NCBI RefSeq assembly: GCF_001010285.1
Contig: NZ_CP011104.1
Location: forward strand, 4,092,001-4,156,000
Direction of reading: 5' to 3'
Source: Photorhabdus thracensis
GTDB taxonomy: Bacteria > Pseudomonadota > Gammaproteobacteria > Enterobacterales > Enterobacteriaceae
DNA length: 64,000 bases
The notes under the pieces are model-generated. The model saw only the letters and a list, made by a program, of their open reading frames with translations, was not told the origin of the DNA and made no database searches. A program made the position numbers and the translations under genes. This document shows, piece after piece, positions 55,500 to 64,000 of the stretch (the stretch's first letter is position 1; each line of letters opens with the position of its first letter).

Positions 55500-56866
55500 A
55501 TCGATTTTATTTTTCCCAGTTGCGGTAAAATATGATTCAACTTATCAAATGCTTCCTGATACTCGTTTTCAGCAATACTGTCGGCAACAATTCCGCCACC
55601 TGCCCAGCAATATATTTTTTCTCTCTCGGTCAACAGGGTTCGAATGGTGATATTACTGTCCATCGTGCCACAAAAGCTAATATAACCAATTGAACCACAA
55701 TATCCATGCCGGCGATGAGGTTCAAGTTCTTCTATTATTTCCATTGCTCTGATTTTAGGAGCACCGGTAATAGAGCCGCCTGGAAAACAGGCGCGCAGTA
55801 AGTCCGTGGCATGCTGTTCATTTGGTAGTGCTGCGGTAATTGTGCTGACCAGATGGTGAACGGCAGGGAATTGTTCAACGACAAATAATTCAGGAACTTT
55901 AACTGAGCCCGGTGTGGCTACCCGGCCAATATCATTACGTAATAAATCGACGATCATCAGGTTTTCGGCCCGGTCTTTTTTTGATACTGTTAGTTTTTCA
56001 GCTTGTAATGCATCCTTTTCTGCGTCATTTAAGCGCGGTAATGTGCCTTTAATTGGACGAGTCTGGATTTGCTTATTTTCCAGGAGCAGGAAACGTTCAG
56101 GAGAGACACTGATGACACTATTTTCTGGTAACCGAATAAAGGCAGAAAAAGGGGCGCAATTGCTCTTATTCAGTTTTATGAATGCTTGCCATTCATCTCC
56201 CCGGTAATCAGCGCAAAATCGCTGTGCCAGATTGACTTGATAACAATCGCCGTCTAATAGATAGTCATGAATACAGCTAATCTTTTCATTATATTGCTCT
56301 GCACTCATATTTGACTGCCATTCGCTGGTCAGTGTAAAAGCTGTTTTTGGCGAAGCCTGGTGGGATATAAGCCAGTTCAGGCGTGTATCAGCATCACTGT
56401 AGCTGAGTAGAGTCACCTCTTTTTTATGATGATCAACAATCAGCGCCCAGTCATAAATACCTATTGCCATATCTGGAAATGACAACTCATTTTTGGCTTG
56501 TGACGGTAATTTTTCGATACAACGCCCAAGATCATATCCCCATAGACCCAGTGCACCACCTTGAAATGGCAAATCAGGATCAAACTTTGCGGTGATATTT
56601 AATTTCTCCAGCTGTTTTTTTAGCAGATAGAAGGGATCTTCCTCAGTAATATAAGTATCACCACGTTCATTTATTGCAGTTAATTTCTCATGACTGAGAA
56701 GGGTTATCAATGGTTCTGCAACCAGAATATCAAACCGGTTATGGGGATGGTTTGCATAACCGGAATGGAGCAGCATTGCCCAAGGCAGGTTTGAAATCGG
56801 CGCGAAATAGTTGATGGCGGCGTCTGATTGATAAGGTAATTGTCGTTTTTGCAGTGAAGTACTCAT
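55496..56866 (-). CDS. pabB: Aminodeoxychorismate synthase component I
   Basis: 456 residues from ATG 56866 (MSTSLQKRQLPYQSDAAINY); the in-frame ATG at 56917 is less likely. It aminates chorismate for folate synthesis with PabA. Visible are SPERFLLLENKQIQTRPIKG, KDRAENLMIVDLLRNDIGRV and FPGGSITGAPKIRAMEIIEE. It is divergent from yoaH, as in E. coli. Confidence 0.95.
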   Translation of the reverse strand: MSTSLQKRQLPYQSDAAINYFAPISNLPWAMLLHSGYANHPHNRFDILVAEPLITLLSHEKLTAINERGDTYITEEDPFYLLKKQLEKLNITAKFDPDLPFQGGALGLWGYDLGRCIEKLPSQAKNELSFPDMAIGIYDWALIVDHHKKEVTLLSYSDADTRLNWLISHQASPKTAFTLTSEWQSNMSAEQYNEKISCIHDYLLDGDCYQVNLAQRFCADYRGDEWQAFIKLNKSNCAPFSAFIRLPENSVISVSPERFLLLENKQIQTRPIKGTLPRLNDAEKDALQAEKLTVSKKDRAENLMIVDLLRNDIGRVATPGSVKVPELFVVEQFPAVHHLVSTITAALPNEQHATDLLRACFPGGSITGAPKIRAMEIIEELEPHRRHGYCGSIGYISFCGTMDSNITIRTLLTEREKIYCWAGGGIVADSIAENEYQEAFDKLNHILPQLGKIKSI

Positions 56867-57008
56867 TATGGTGTTGGTTTTAACAGTTGTAACGCAAGAA
56901 TTGATATTGTTTTCCATCCCCAGAGATTAACATAGAAATCCACTCCTTACCTGAGATAAAAATCGCTATACTCTTCGGCGTCGAGCGATTTATTTAGAGG
57001 TTATTATC

Positions 57009-57188
57009 ATGTTTTCAAGTATGCCAACCTTATCTCATCAGGAACAGCAACTGGCAGTGGAGAAAATTCAGCAATTAATGGCTGAGGGAATGAGCAGTGG
57101 GGAAGCCATTGGGTTGGTTGCTCAAGAGCTTCGTGAACAGCATCGCACAAAAGAGCAGGTGAATGTGATGTTTGATGATGAGAAATGA
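57009..57188 (+). CDS. yoaH: UPF0181 protein YoaH
   Basis: 59 residues, [20 protein letters not shown] then [20 protein letters not shown], matching YoaH along its length. A small helical protein of unknown function. It has the same neighbour as in E. coli (divergent pabB). AGAGG lies about nine bases upstream. Confidence 0.92.
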   Translation: MFSSMPTLSHQEQQLAVEKIQQLMAEGMSSGEAIGLVAQELREQHRTKEQVNVMFDDEK

Positions 57189-57295
57189 ACATAATTAAAT
57201 TATTTATTTAACAATAATCACACATTTATTTTACCTGGCATGTTAGGTTAGCTCCATATTTAATCTCTTATTTTGAGATATTAACAGGAGGTAGT

Positions 57296-57670
57296 ATGAA
57301 AGCATGTCATATCATTAATAGCGTTGGCCTATCAGGCGCTGCACTTTTGCTCACTGTCTCATTCGCAGCATCTGCTGTGTCAGAGAGCAAACGTGTTGAT
57401 AAATTTGTTTCTTGCGATAATTTAACCAAATCGCAAATTGCCGCTCAGGTAAAGCGTGATTTTCTGCAAAACCGCATCAACCGTTGGTCAGAAGATAAAA
57501 AGCAGTTGGGGACATCTACACCTGTGGCGTGGGTAAATGAGGAAAATATCACTGGTGATAAAGCTATATTAAAAATTCCCCTTACTGTTCGTGGTTCTAA
57601 GCGTGACAAAGATTACCGTGTTGTTGTTGATTGTCAGCAAAATACGATTAGCTATAGTGAATTGAAATAA
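57296..57670 (+). CDS. yebF: YebF-like secreted protein
   Basis: 124 residues with a signal peptide (SGAALLLTVSFAASAVS). The body matches YebF: two Cys (FVSCDNL and VVDCQQN), AAQVKRDFLQNRINRWSEDK, PVAWVNEENITGDKA and PLTVRGSKRDKDYRV. In E. coli YebF reaches the medium through porins and also acts as colicin M immunity-related (Cmi-like) fold. AGGAGG precedes the ATG. Confidence 0.85.
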   Translation: MKACHIINSVGLSGAALLLTVSFAASAVSESKRVDKFVSCDNLTKSQIAAQVKRDFLQNRINRWSEDKKQLGTSTPVAWVNEENITGDKAILKIPLTVRGSKRDKDYRVVVDCQQNTISYSELK

Positions 57671-57683
57671 CATTTTCTGATAG

Positions 57684-58697
<1,014 letters not shown>

Positions 58698-58705
58698 TTT
58701 GATAT

Positions 58706-58727
58706 AACCACCGGTTACCCGGTGGTT
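58706..58727. terminator. Bidirectional terminator between pip and holE
   Basis: AACCACCGG-TTAC-CCGGTGGTT is a perfect 9-bp stem between converging genes. Confidence 0.8.
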
Positions 58728-58746
58728 GTCAATTCTTAATAGATGA

Positions 58747-58977
58747 TTAGCGGCTTTTGGGCTCGTAAGGTAAACGGGAAAATTGTTTGGATAATTGGCG
58801 ATAATGCACCAAACGTTGTTGAAAATACTCCCTAAGGTGTGTGGGTTGTTCCTGTTCAACTGTGTCAGGAAGTACCGGCATATTGTAACGTTCTTTAAAA
58901 GCCACCCCCGATGCCGCCAAATCAACATTTACTTTATCCATACTCTCTGTAGAAAGCCCGGCCAGATTATGTCCCAT
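58747..58977 (-). CDS. holE: DNA polymerase III theta subunit
   Basis: 76 residues. The HolE pattern [20 protein letters not shown] then [20 protein letters not shown] is complete. Theta binds the epsilon proofreading subunit. Its gene lies near ftnA in other enterobacteria also. Confidence 0.93.
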   Translation of the reverse strand: MGHNLAGLSTESMDKVNVDLAASGVAFKERYNMPVLPDTVEQEQPTHLREYFQQRLVHYRQLSKQFSRLPYEPKSR

Positions 58978-59075
58978 AAGTGTCTCGCTGAATTGAAACT
59001 CTAATTCACAAAACGATAAAGTTAATCCAGACTGGTTTTTCTGGCAAGGGCTGAATTGATTATTTTATAAATATA

Positions 59076-59179
59076 AATAATATTCATTATCATTAAATAT
59101 AAAAACTTCTTAGTGAATGCTATTTTGTAAATAACATTCATTTCCATTTGAATATATTAAATGAGATTCATTTCTATTT
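59076..59179 (+). promoter_or_regulatory. Cluster of Fur-box-like sites upstream of ftnA
   Basis: Three stretches resemble Fur sites: AATAATATTCATTATCATTA (59077-59096), ATAACATTCATTTCCATTTG (59131-59150) and ATGAGATTCATTTCTATTTG (59161-59180). The region is otherwise very AT-rich. In E. coli Fur activates ftnA by displacing H-NS from several upstream Fur sites, so the same mechanism is likely here. Confidence 0.6.
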
Positions 59180-59305
59180 GTCTTTTTGGAAAATATATCT
59201 TTATTTCAACATCATACGTATATTTAATTTATTTTTGCTTATTGGGTTTTATTATTTTAATATAATTGGCATAATACAGGTAAATTAATAACTGGAGTGC
59301 CTATT

Positions 59306-59809
59306 ATGTTAAATCAAGAAATGGTTAATAAATTAAATGAGCAGATGAATCTGGAGTTCTATTCTGCGAATTTATATCTGCAAATGAGTGCATGGTGCAG
59401 TGATAAAGGGTTGGCAGGCGCTGCCGCGTTTTTTAAATCACACTCCCAGGAAGAAATGCAGCATATGCATCGCTTGTTTGATTATTTGAGTGATACTGGT
59501 GCGATGCCACGTTTGGGACAAATTGATGCGCCTTCGACTGATTATGAATCCATATCCCATGTACTTAAGAGAACTTATGAGCACGAGAAATTTATTACTG
59601 CTGAAATTAATAAACTTGCCCATTTGGCGATAACTGCGCAGGATTATTCTACTTTTAACTTCCTGCAATGGTATGTAGCAGAACAGCACGAAGAAGAGAA
59701 ATTGTTCAAATCTATCCTTGATAAACTGGATATGGTTGGCGAGGATGGTAAGGCGCTCTTCTTCCTGGATAAGGATCTGAAAAGTCTGGCTGCTGCAAAT
59801 CCTGTCTGA
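59306..59809 (+). CDS. ftnA: Non-haem ferritin FtnA
   Basis: 167 residues from ATG 59306, eight bases after GGAG; a GTG at 59297 is also in frame. Ferroxidase residues are in [20 protein letters not shown] and [16 protein letters not shown]. The C-site element [20 protein letters not shown] is present. It stores iron in 24-mers. Confidence 0.96.
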   Translation: MLNQEMVNKLNEQMNLEFYSANLYLQMSAWCSDKGLAGAAAFFKSHSQEEMQHMHRLFDYLSDTGAMPRLGQIDAPSTDYESISHVLKRTYEHEKFITAEINKLAHLAITAQDYSTFNFLQWYVAEQHEEEKLFKSILDKLDMVGEDGKALFFLDKDLKSLAAANPV

Positions 59810-59825
59810 CTGAATGGGATGAATT

Positions 59826-59876
59826 AACCGTAGTAGTCGACAATAGCTTTAGATATTTAAGTCTAATACTGCGGTT
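59826..59876 (+). terminator. Terminator of ftnA
   Basis: AACCGTAGTA (59826-59835) pairs with TACTGCGGTT (59867-59876) with one wobble pair, followed by TTCCTTTATTTTT. Confidence 0.65.
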
Positions 59877-60004
59877 TTCCTTTATTTTTGCGCGATAGTT
59901 CACAAGACGAAATTCTCATTGTAAGTTATCGCGGATAAAATAATCCTTTTGATATAAGATGATACTAATTTATAGAAATTCATCTGAAAATTAAGAGGTC
60001 ATTT

Positions 60005-60391
60005 ATGGCTATCAGCAAAATTCACTCTTTTTGCCGAAAGTTATCTGCTTTAGTGGTTCTTTTTGTCGGCATATCTTGCCAACAAGCTTTGGCTCATGCG
60101 CATTTAACAGAACAAATCCCAGCAGAAGATACGACAATAGAAAATACACCACAGGTAATTACTTTGAGTTTTTCAGAAGGTATTGAGCTGAATTTCAGTA
60201 AAGTAAAAGTGACTGGTCCGGAAAATAACCTTATAAAAACGGGTAAATTGAAGCTTGATCCGGCAACCAATACAAAACTTATTCTTCCTGTTGAAGATAA
60301 GCTGGTGGCGGGTAAATATGATGTTGACTGGAGCGTAGTCTCTGTTGATGGGCATAAGACTAAAGGCGTCTATAGCTTTACAGTTAAGTAA
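60005..60391 (+). CDS. yobA: CopC-domain periplasmic protein YobA
   Basis: 128 residues. A signal peptide (LSALVVLFVGISCQQALA) is followed by mature HAHLTEQIPAED. The N-terminal His and the second site WSVVSVDGHKTKGVYSFTV are the copper-binding residues of CopC. The partner copD starts three bases later. Confidence 0.92.
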   Translation: MAISKIHSFCRKLSALVVLFVGISCQQALAHAHLTEQIPAEDTTIENTPQVITLSFSEGIELNFSKVKVTGPENNLIKTGKLKLDPATNTKLILPVEDKLVAGKYDVDWSVVSVDGHKTKGVYSFTVK

Positions 60392-60393
60392 TT

Positions 60394-61287
60394 ATGTCTC
60401 TGGCCGCGCTGTATATCCTTTGTCGCTTCACCCATTTCGTGGCAGTCATGTTGATGTTTGGCCTCAGCATATTTACTGCCATGCTGGTTCCCGATCGTTT
60501 ATCTGTTCTGATTGATGCCCGCCTCCGTTTGGGGGTAATTATCAGCACGATTGTGGCACTCATAACGGCAATTGGCTGGTTGGCGATGCAAGCGGGGATA
60601 ATGGGGGATGGCTGGCAAGATACTTATAATCTGGAAATCTGGCTGGCAGTACTGGGAACAACTTTTGGCAGAGTTTGGCAATGGCAAATACTGGTTTCAA
60701 TAGTTGCTACAGGGTTATTGTTTATCAATAACCAAAAAACCAGAAATGTTACGATGTTAATTATCTCTGCCATTTTACTGTCTTGTCATGCTCTTATCGG
60801 CCATTCGGTAATACATGATGGGATGACCGGTGTTTTTCATCAGATTAATCAGGTAATTCACTTATTGAGCGTTGGATATTGGTTTGGTGGATTATGGCCA
60901 TTTTTGGTGTGCCTGCAATTTTTGCGTATACAAAATGAATTGGCTGTAGGGCTGGATAAGCAGATCATGATTTCTATGATGCGTTTTTCCACGTATGGTC
61001 ATATTGCAGTAATTCTTATTATTGTTACAGGCACCATAAGTAGCTTGATTTTGCTCCCTGATTGGCCGGAATATAGTGGCAGTGAATATCAATCAATGCT
61101 ATGGATAAAGATAGCACTGGTGGCGGGTATGGTGGTACTTGCATTAATCAATCGCTATATTCTGGTGCCTAAATTGAGGCAACCCGGCCGCTATCAATTG
61201 TTAGTTATCAATAGTTGGGTTGAAATTATGCTTGGAGCGCTGGCTTTATTATGTGTTGCTGTTTTCGCGACTTACCAGCCGGTTTGA
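60394..61287 (+). CDS. copD: Copper homeostasis membrane protein CopD (YebZ)
   Basis: 297 residues with about eight TM helices. It carries conserved His residues (CRFTHFVAVMLMFG, SCHALIGHSV, INQVIHLLSVGYWFGGLWPF) typical of CopD. It is thought to move copper across the inner membrane with CopC. It forms an operon with yobA and yebY. Confidence 0.92.
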   Translation: MSLAALYILCRFTHFVAVMLMFGLSIFTAMLVPDRLSVLIDARLRLGVIISTIVALITAIGWLAMQAGIMGDGWQDTYNLEIWLAVLGTTFGRVWQWQILVSIVATGLLFINNQKTRNVTMLIISAILLSCHALIGHSVIHDGMTGVFHQINQVIHLLSVGYWFGGLWPFLVCLQFLRIQNELAVGLDKQIMISMMRFSTYGHIAVILIIVTGTISSLILLPDWPEYSGSEYQSMLWIKIALVAGMVVLALINRYILVPKLRQPGRYQLLVINSWVEIMLGALALLCVAVFATYQPV

Positions 61288-61449
61288 TTTTCTTAATTTA
61301 CCCCTGTTGCAGTCGGGGATATTGGTGCAGTCTGTTTCTGACAATAGAATATAGAGTGAATACGGACTGCGTGCAGAAATCGGAGTGTACAGGTAGTGCG
61401 TAAGAATGAATCTGCTTTTCTCGTTCTTATATCTACATTGGTAACTATT

Positions 61450-61791
61450 ATGAAACGTTTATTTTTATTATTTCCCTTGTTTTCTCTCTCTTTTCAAAGT
61501 ATTGCTGCACCTATTGAAACGGTGAGCAAGTTACAGTTTGGTGATAAATGGGCATTTACACGGGAAGAAGTGATGTTGGATTGCAGAGCAAATCAGGCTC
61601 TGTTTGTGATTAATCCAAGTACGTTGGTGCAATACCCATTGAATGATATAGCTACAGAGATGATGAGGATAGGGAAAGTGAATGCGAAGTCTTTGGATAT
61701 TATTCTATTGAATGATAGCAAAAATCCGGCTCAAAAAATGAGTATAGAGCCATTCCAGCAAGCAGCTTTAGCATTGTGTGATAAAAAATAA
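61450..61791 (+). CDS. yebY: YebY family protein
   Basis: 113 residues from ATG 61450 ([20 protein letters not shown] signal peptide); the longer frame from 61396 is less likely. The mature part has two Cys ([11 protein letters not shown] and LALCDKK), matching YebY (DUF2511), which follows copD in E. coli. The function is not clear. Confidence 0.88.
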   Translation: MKRLFLLFPLFSLSFQSIAAPIETVSKLQFGDKWAFTREEVMLDCRANQALFVINPSTLVQYPLNDIATEMMRIGKVNAKSLDIILLNDSKNPAQKMSIEPFQQAALALCDKK

Positions 61792-61865
61792 TGCCATTGA
61801 GTTAAGCGGCAGCATGATGCTTGGCTATTTATTGCCCAAAAAGTTGGTAAAATGCCATATGTCAG

Positions 61866-61973
61866 CTACGCTTTAAACTGTAAGTTGTTTACGTCTCAAT
61901 GACACTTTTAGCGCACGGCTCTTAAGAGCCATTTTCCCTGGGCCGAGTAGAGGAGTCAACTCGGCCTTTTTTT
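61866..61973 (+). ncRNA. sdsR: Small RNA SdsR (RyeB)
   Basis: The 3' half reads CTTTTAGCGCACGGCTCTTA then AGAGCCATTTTCCCTGG, nearly the same as E. coli and Salmonella SdsR. The Rho-independent terminator is GGCCGAGT ... ACTCGGCC plus seven T (61941-61973). The 5' end is placed after CATATG-like -10 (about 61855). It lies downstream of yebY as in E. coli. SdsR is sigmaS-dependent, Hfq-bound and regulates porin and mutS mRNAs. The antisense partner RyeA cannot be judged here. Confidence 0.88.
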
Positions 61974-61995
61974 GTCAAAAAAAATCTTTTGGACA

Positions 61996-62238
61996 TCAGA
62001 CCACCCTCATAACCCATGCATGTTTTTGTCTGTCATAATGTTTCCTGTATAGCAGAATGTGCTTATCGTTTAGTAAGGCGGGGATACTGGTATGTTCATC
62101 CCACCCATCTAGCTGCATACAAAGCTCGTGGTCAGAATTACAAGGAATGCTAATGGTAGTGTCGTCTTCTTCGGTAGGTGAAGACAGAATAGCATCATCA
62201 ATTTCGTAGCTGGAAATTCTTAACGTTGTCTGATTCAT
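61996..62238 (-). CDS. yebV: YebV family protein
   Basis: 80 residues from ATG 62238. RISSYEIDDAILSSPTEEDD, TISIPCNSDHELCMQLDGWD and SIPALLNDKHILLYRKHYDR match YebV along its full length. A small protein of unknown function. GGAACC lies before the start. Confidence 0.88.
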   Translation of the reverse strand: MNQTTLRISSYEIDDAILSSPTEEDDTTISIPCNSDHELCMQLDGWDEHTSIPALLNDKHILLYRKHYDRQKHAWVMRVV

Positions 62239-62903
62239 GATGGTTCCTTCGCTTTTAGTTAACAGGTACGACCAGTAAGGCAATCATTTGAGAATAGATC
62301 AAATGATTGAGATTGCCAGTAATAATATTTTCCGTGTTGTATTATCGGTAGATGATATTGCTGTTATAATTATTCGTTCTAAAACTTAGTCTCGTCATAT
62401 TGCTCTTTTCATCTTCGCTATTCTTTGACCTTTTCCACATTCAGTAGGAAATATTTATTTGGTGTGGTCGTAGGAGATGAAAGTGTTAACGATAAAGAGG
62501 GAGTGCAATAATTCTACGGATAAATTGTTTGAATGTTTTGTTTTTTACTCCATGAAGTGTCAACTCTAAAATGAAAGAAACTAATGATTGGTACGGTTAT
62601 CAGATAATTGATCTTTATAATTGCGGAATAATTCAGTCTGATTTTTATTGCGTGAGGGCATTGAGGTGCTTACGGTGAATCATATTCATACCGGCTACAC
62701 TTTTGATAATGTTTTGGTAAGAGGTGTGATATCTCACTAGCCTTTACCCATGTTCAATAAATATAATAAAGAATATCTTATTAAAGACAGTAAAAAATTT
62801 ACGTCAGTGTGACAGGCTGTTAACCTTATTGTTATGGGCATTTGATATTTTTTTGATATAAAAAATAGAGATGCATTTTGTAAATTTCATCGGATAGGTC
62901 AAT
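62239..62903. other. Intergenic region yebV-msrC
   Basis: 665 bases with short frames only and no recognised RNA. It must hold the promoters of yebV and msrC, and I cannot place them with confidence. In E. coli other genes (yebW, pphA, rsmF and others) separate these loci, so this is probably a deletion scar. Confidence 0.45.
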
Positions 62904-63401
62904 ATGAATAAAAATGAGTTCTATCGGGAGCTTGCAGCGGACTTAAAAGCTCTGTTGTCTGGTGAGTATGACTTAATAGCAACGTTCGCTAATGCCAGTG
63001 CATTGTTGTATGAACGCTTGCATGACGTTAACTGGGTCGGTTTTTACCTGATTGATGGTGATACGTTGGTTCTGGGACCATTTCAGGGAAAAGTTGCCTG
63101 TGTGAGAATACCTGTTGGCAAGGGGGTATGTGGAACTGCTGTATCAGAAAAGCGTATTCAGCGTGTTGATGATGTTCATGCATTCCCCGGTCATATTGCT
63201 TGTGATGCTGCCAGTAACGCTGAAATTGTGTTGCCATTAATCGTAAACGATAGAATCATTGGTGTATTGGATATTGATAGCACGATTTTTAATAGATTCG
63301 ACGAAAAAGACGAATTTGGCTTACAAGCCCTTATTGATGGGCTTTGTGCTCATTTAGAACAGTGCGTTGTGCCGAAATATGTTGAATTGAATGTAACTTA
63401 A
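62904..63401 (+). CDS. msrC: Free methionine-(R)-sulfoxide reductase MsrC
   Basis: 165 residues, one GAF domain. YERLHDVNWVGFYLIDGDTL, GPFQGKVACVRIPVGKGVCG with the catalytic Cys, and HIACDAASNAEIVLPL are the family signatures. It reduces free methionine-R-sulfoxide. It is followed by proQ, as in E. coli. Confidence 0.94.
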   Translation: MNKNEFYRELAADLKALLSGEYDLIATFANASALLYERLHDVNWVGFYLIDGDTLVLGPFQGKVACVRIPVGKGVCGTAVSEKRIQRVDDVHAFPGHIACDAASNAEIVLPLIVNDRIIGVLDIDSTIFNRFDEKDEFGLQALIDGLCAHLEQCVVPKYVELNVT

Positions 63402-63496
63402 CATATGGATAACGTGGCATTTATCAGCAACGCTATTATAATGACGCCAGTTCATGCCTATGCTGGTTGGCAAAACCGTTGTAATCAGGAAATTTC

Positions 63497-64000
63497 ATGG
63501 AAAATCAACCTAAGTTGAATAGTAGTAAAGAAATTATTGCTTTTTTAGCTGAGCGTTTCCCGCTCTGTTTCGTAGCCGAAGGTGAAGCTCGTCCTTTAAA
63601 GATCGGTATTTTTCAGGATATCGTTGAACGTATCCAGGACGAAGAGTGTTTAAGTAAAACACAATTGCGCTCTGCCTTGCGTCTGTATACATCAAGTTGG
63701 CGTTACCTGTATGGTGTTAAAAAGGGCGCGCAGCGTGTTGACCTTGATGGTAATTCATGCGGTGAACTGGAAGCGGAACACATTGAACATGCTCTCCAGC
63801 AACTGACTGAAGCCAAAGCACGGGTTCAGGCACAGCGTGCAGAACAAAGAGCTAAAAAACGTGAAGCTGAAAATGCGGCTGCCGGTGAAAAAAATGAACG
63901 GCCTGTAGCCAAAAAGCCAGCTCCTCGTCGTCGTGCCAATAATACTGAAGGGGAAAAACGGCAGCCACGCCAACAAAATCGCCCTCAGCAAACACGTAAA
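63497..64000 (+). CDS. proQ: RNA chaperone ProQ, N-terminal part (runs off the window)
   Basis: The start ATG 63497 gives [20 protein letters not shown]. The FinO domain follows ([36 protein letters not shown]), then the basic Lys/Arg/Ala-rich linker. 168 codons are visible; the C-terminal Tudor-like domain lies beyond the window. A TATAAT at about 63436-63441 could be its promoter. ProQ binds structured sRNAs and mRNA 3' ends. Confidence 0.95.
   Translation, partial: MENQPKLNSSKEIIAFLAERFPLCFVAEGEARPLKIGIFQDIVERIQDEECLSKTQLRSALRLYTSSWRYLYGVKKGAQRVDLDGNSCGELEAEHIEHALQQLTEAKARVQAQRAEQRAKKREAENAAAGEKNERPVAKKPAPRRRANNTEGEKRQPRQQNRPQQTRK

Overview
The window is from an entomopathogenic enterobacterium of the Photorhabdus/Xenorhabdus group (Morganellaceae). 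The support is an enterobacterial gene order (pabB-nudL-sdaA, manXYZ-yobD-mntP-rlmA, yeaL-tmcA-ypfN, guaBA next to xseA, msrC-proQ), the AT-rich intergenic DNA, a P2-like tail operon, a palindromic repeat of a kind I recall from these genomes, and an NRPS-containing cluster. I cannot decide between the two genera from sequence alone.

Layout. 1-10.6 kb: right part of a P2-type contractile tail module (tube, gpE/E', tape measure, U, X, D, V, W, J, I, fibre, fibre assembly). The tape measure gene is split by an 882-bp IS5-family element whose transposase needs a -1 frameshift. 10.6-14.2 kb: cargo and decay zone with a palindromic repeat, an Icd/Ash-like gene, and a 1.2-kb tandem duplication carrying a ribbon-helix-helix gene and a HigBA-type toxin-antitoxin pair. 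In the second copy the toxin is dead and the antitoxin intact. 14.3-22.6 kb, all on the minus strand: a biosynthetic-looking cluster. In transcription order it has a radical SAM/SPASM-like enzyme, a Tat-signal protein with a Val/Ala/Asn-repeat segment, a two-TM protein, a C-A-T-C NRPS, and a collapsed MacA-MacB remnant. The DNA between the radical SAM gene and the Tat-protein gene shows that the operon was once tandemly duplicated and that the copies then decayed reciprocally.

22.9-42.7 kb: core genome (yeaL, tmcA, ypfN, a VanY-like peptidase, dapE, an ArsC-like gene, narP, maeB), then an apparently Fur-controlled iron locus (ChaN-like lipoprotein, TonB, exported oligopeptidase B, TonB-dependent receptor), then xseA and guaBA. 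42.7-47.6 kb: a degraded island beginning at the guaA 3' end. It holds an integrase stub, a DNA methyltransferase, a truncated GHKL (MORC/MutL-like) ATPase fused to a truncated hicB that carries an IS256-family element, and a DUF2335 pair. 47.8-64 kb: core genome again (rlmA, mntP with a yybP-ykoY manganese riboswitch, yobD, manXYZ, sdaA, nudL, pabB, yoaH, a yebF-like gene, pip, holE, ftnA, yobA-copD-yebY, the sRNA SdsR, yebV, msrC, and the start of proQ).

The most promising uncharacterised system is the radical SAM / Tat-protein / membrane-protein / NRPS cluster. The methyltransferase-GHKL remnant looks like a broken restriction-type defence system. All assignments come from reading the sequence; no database search was run.
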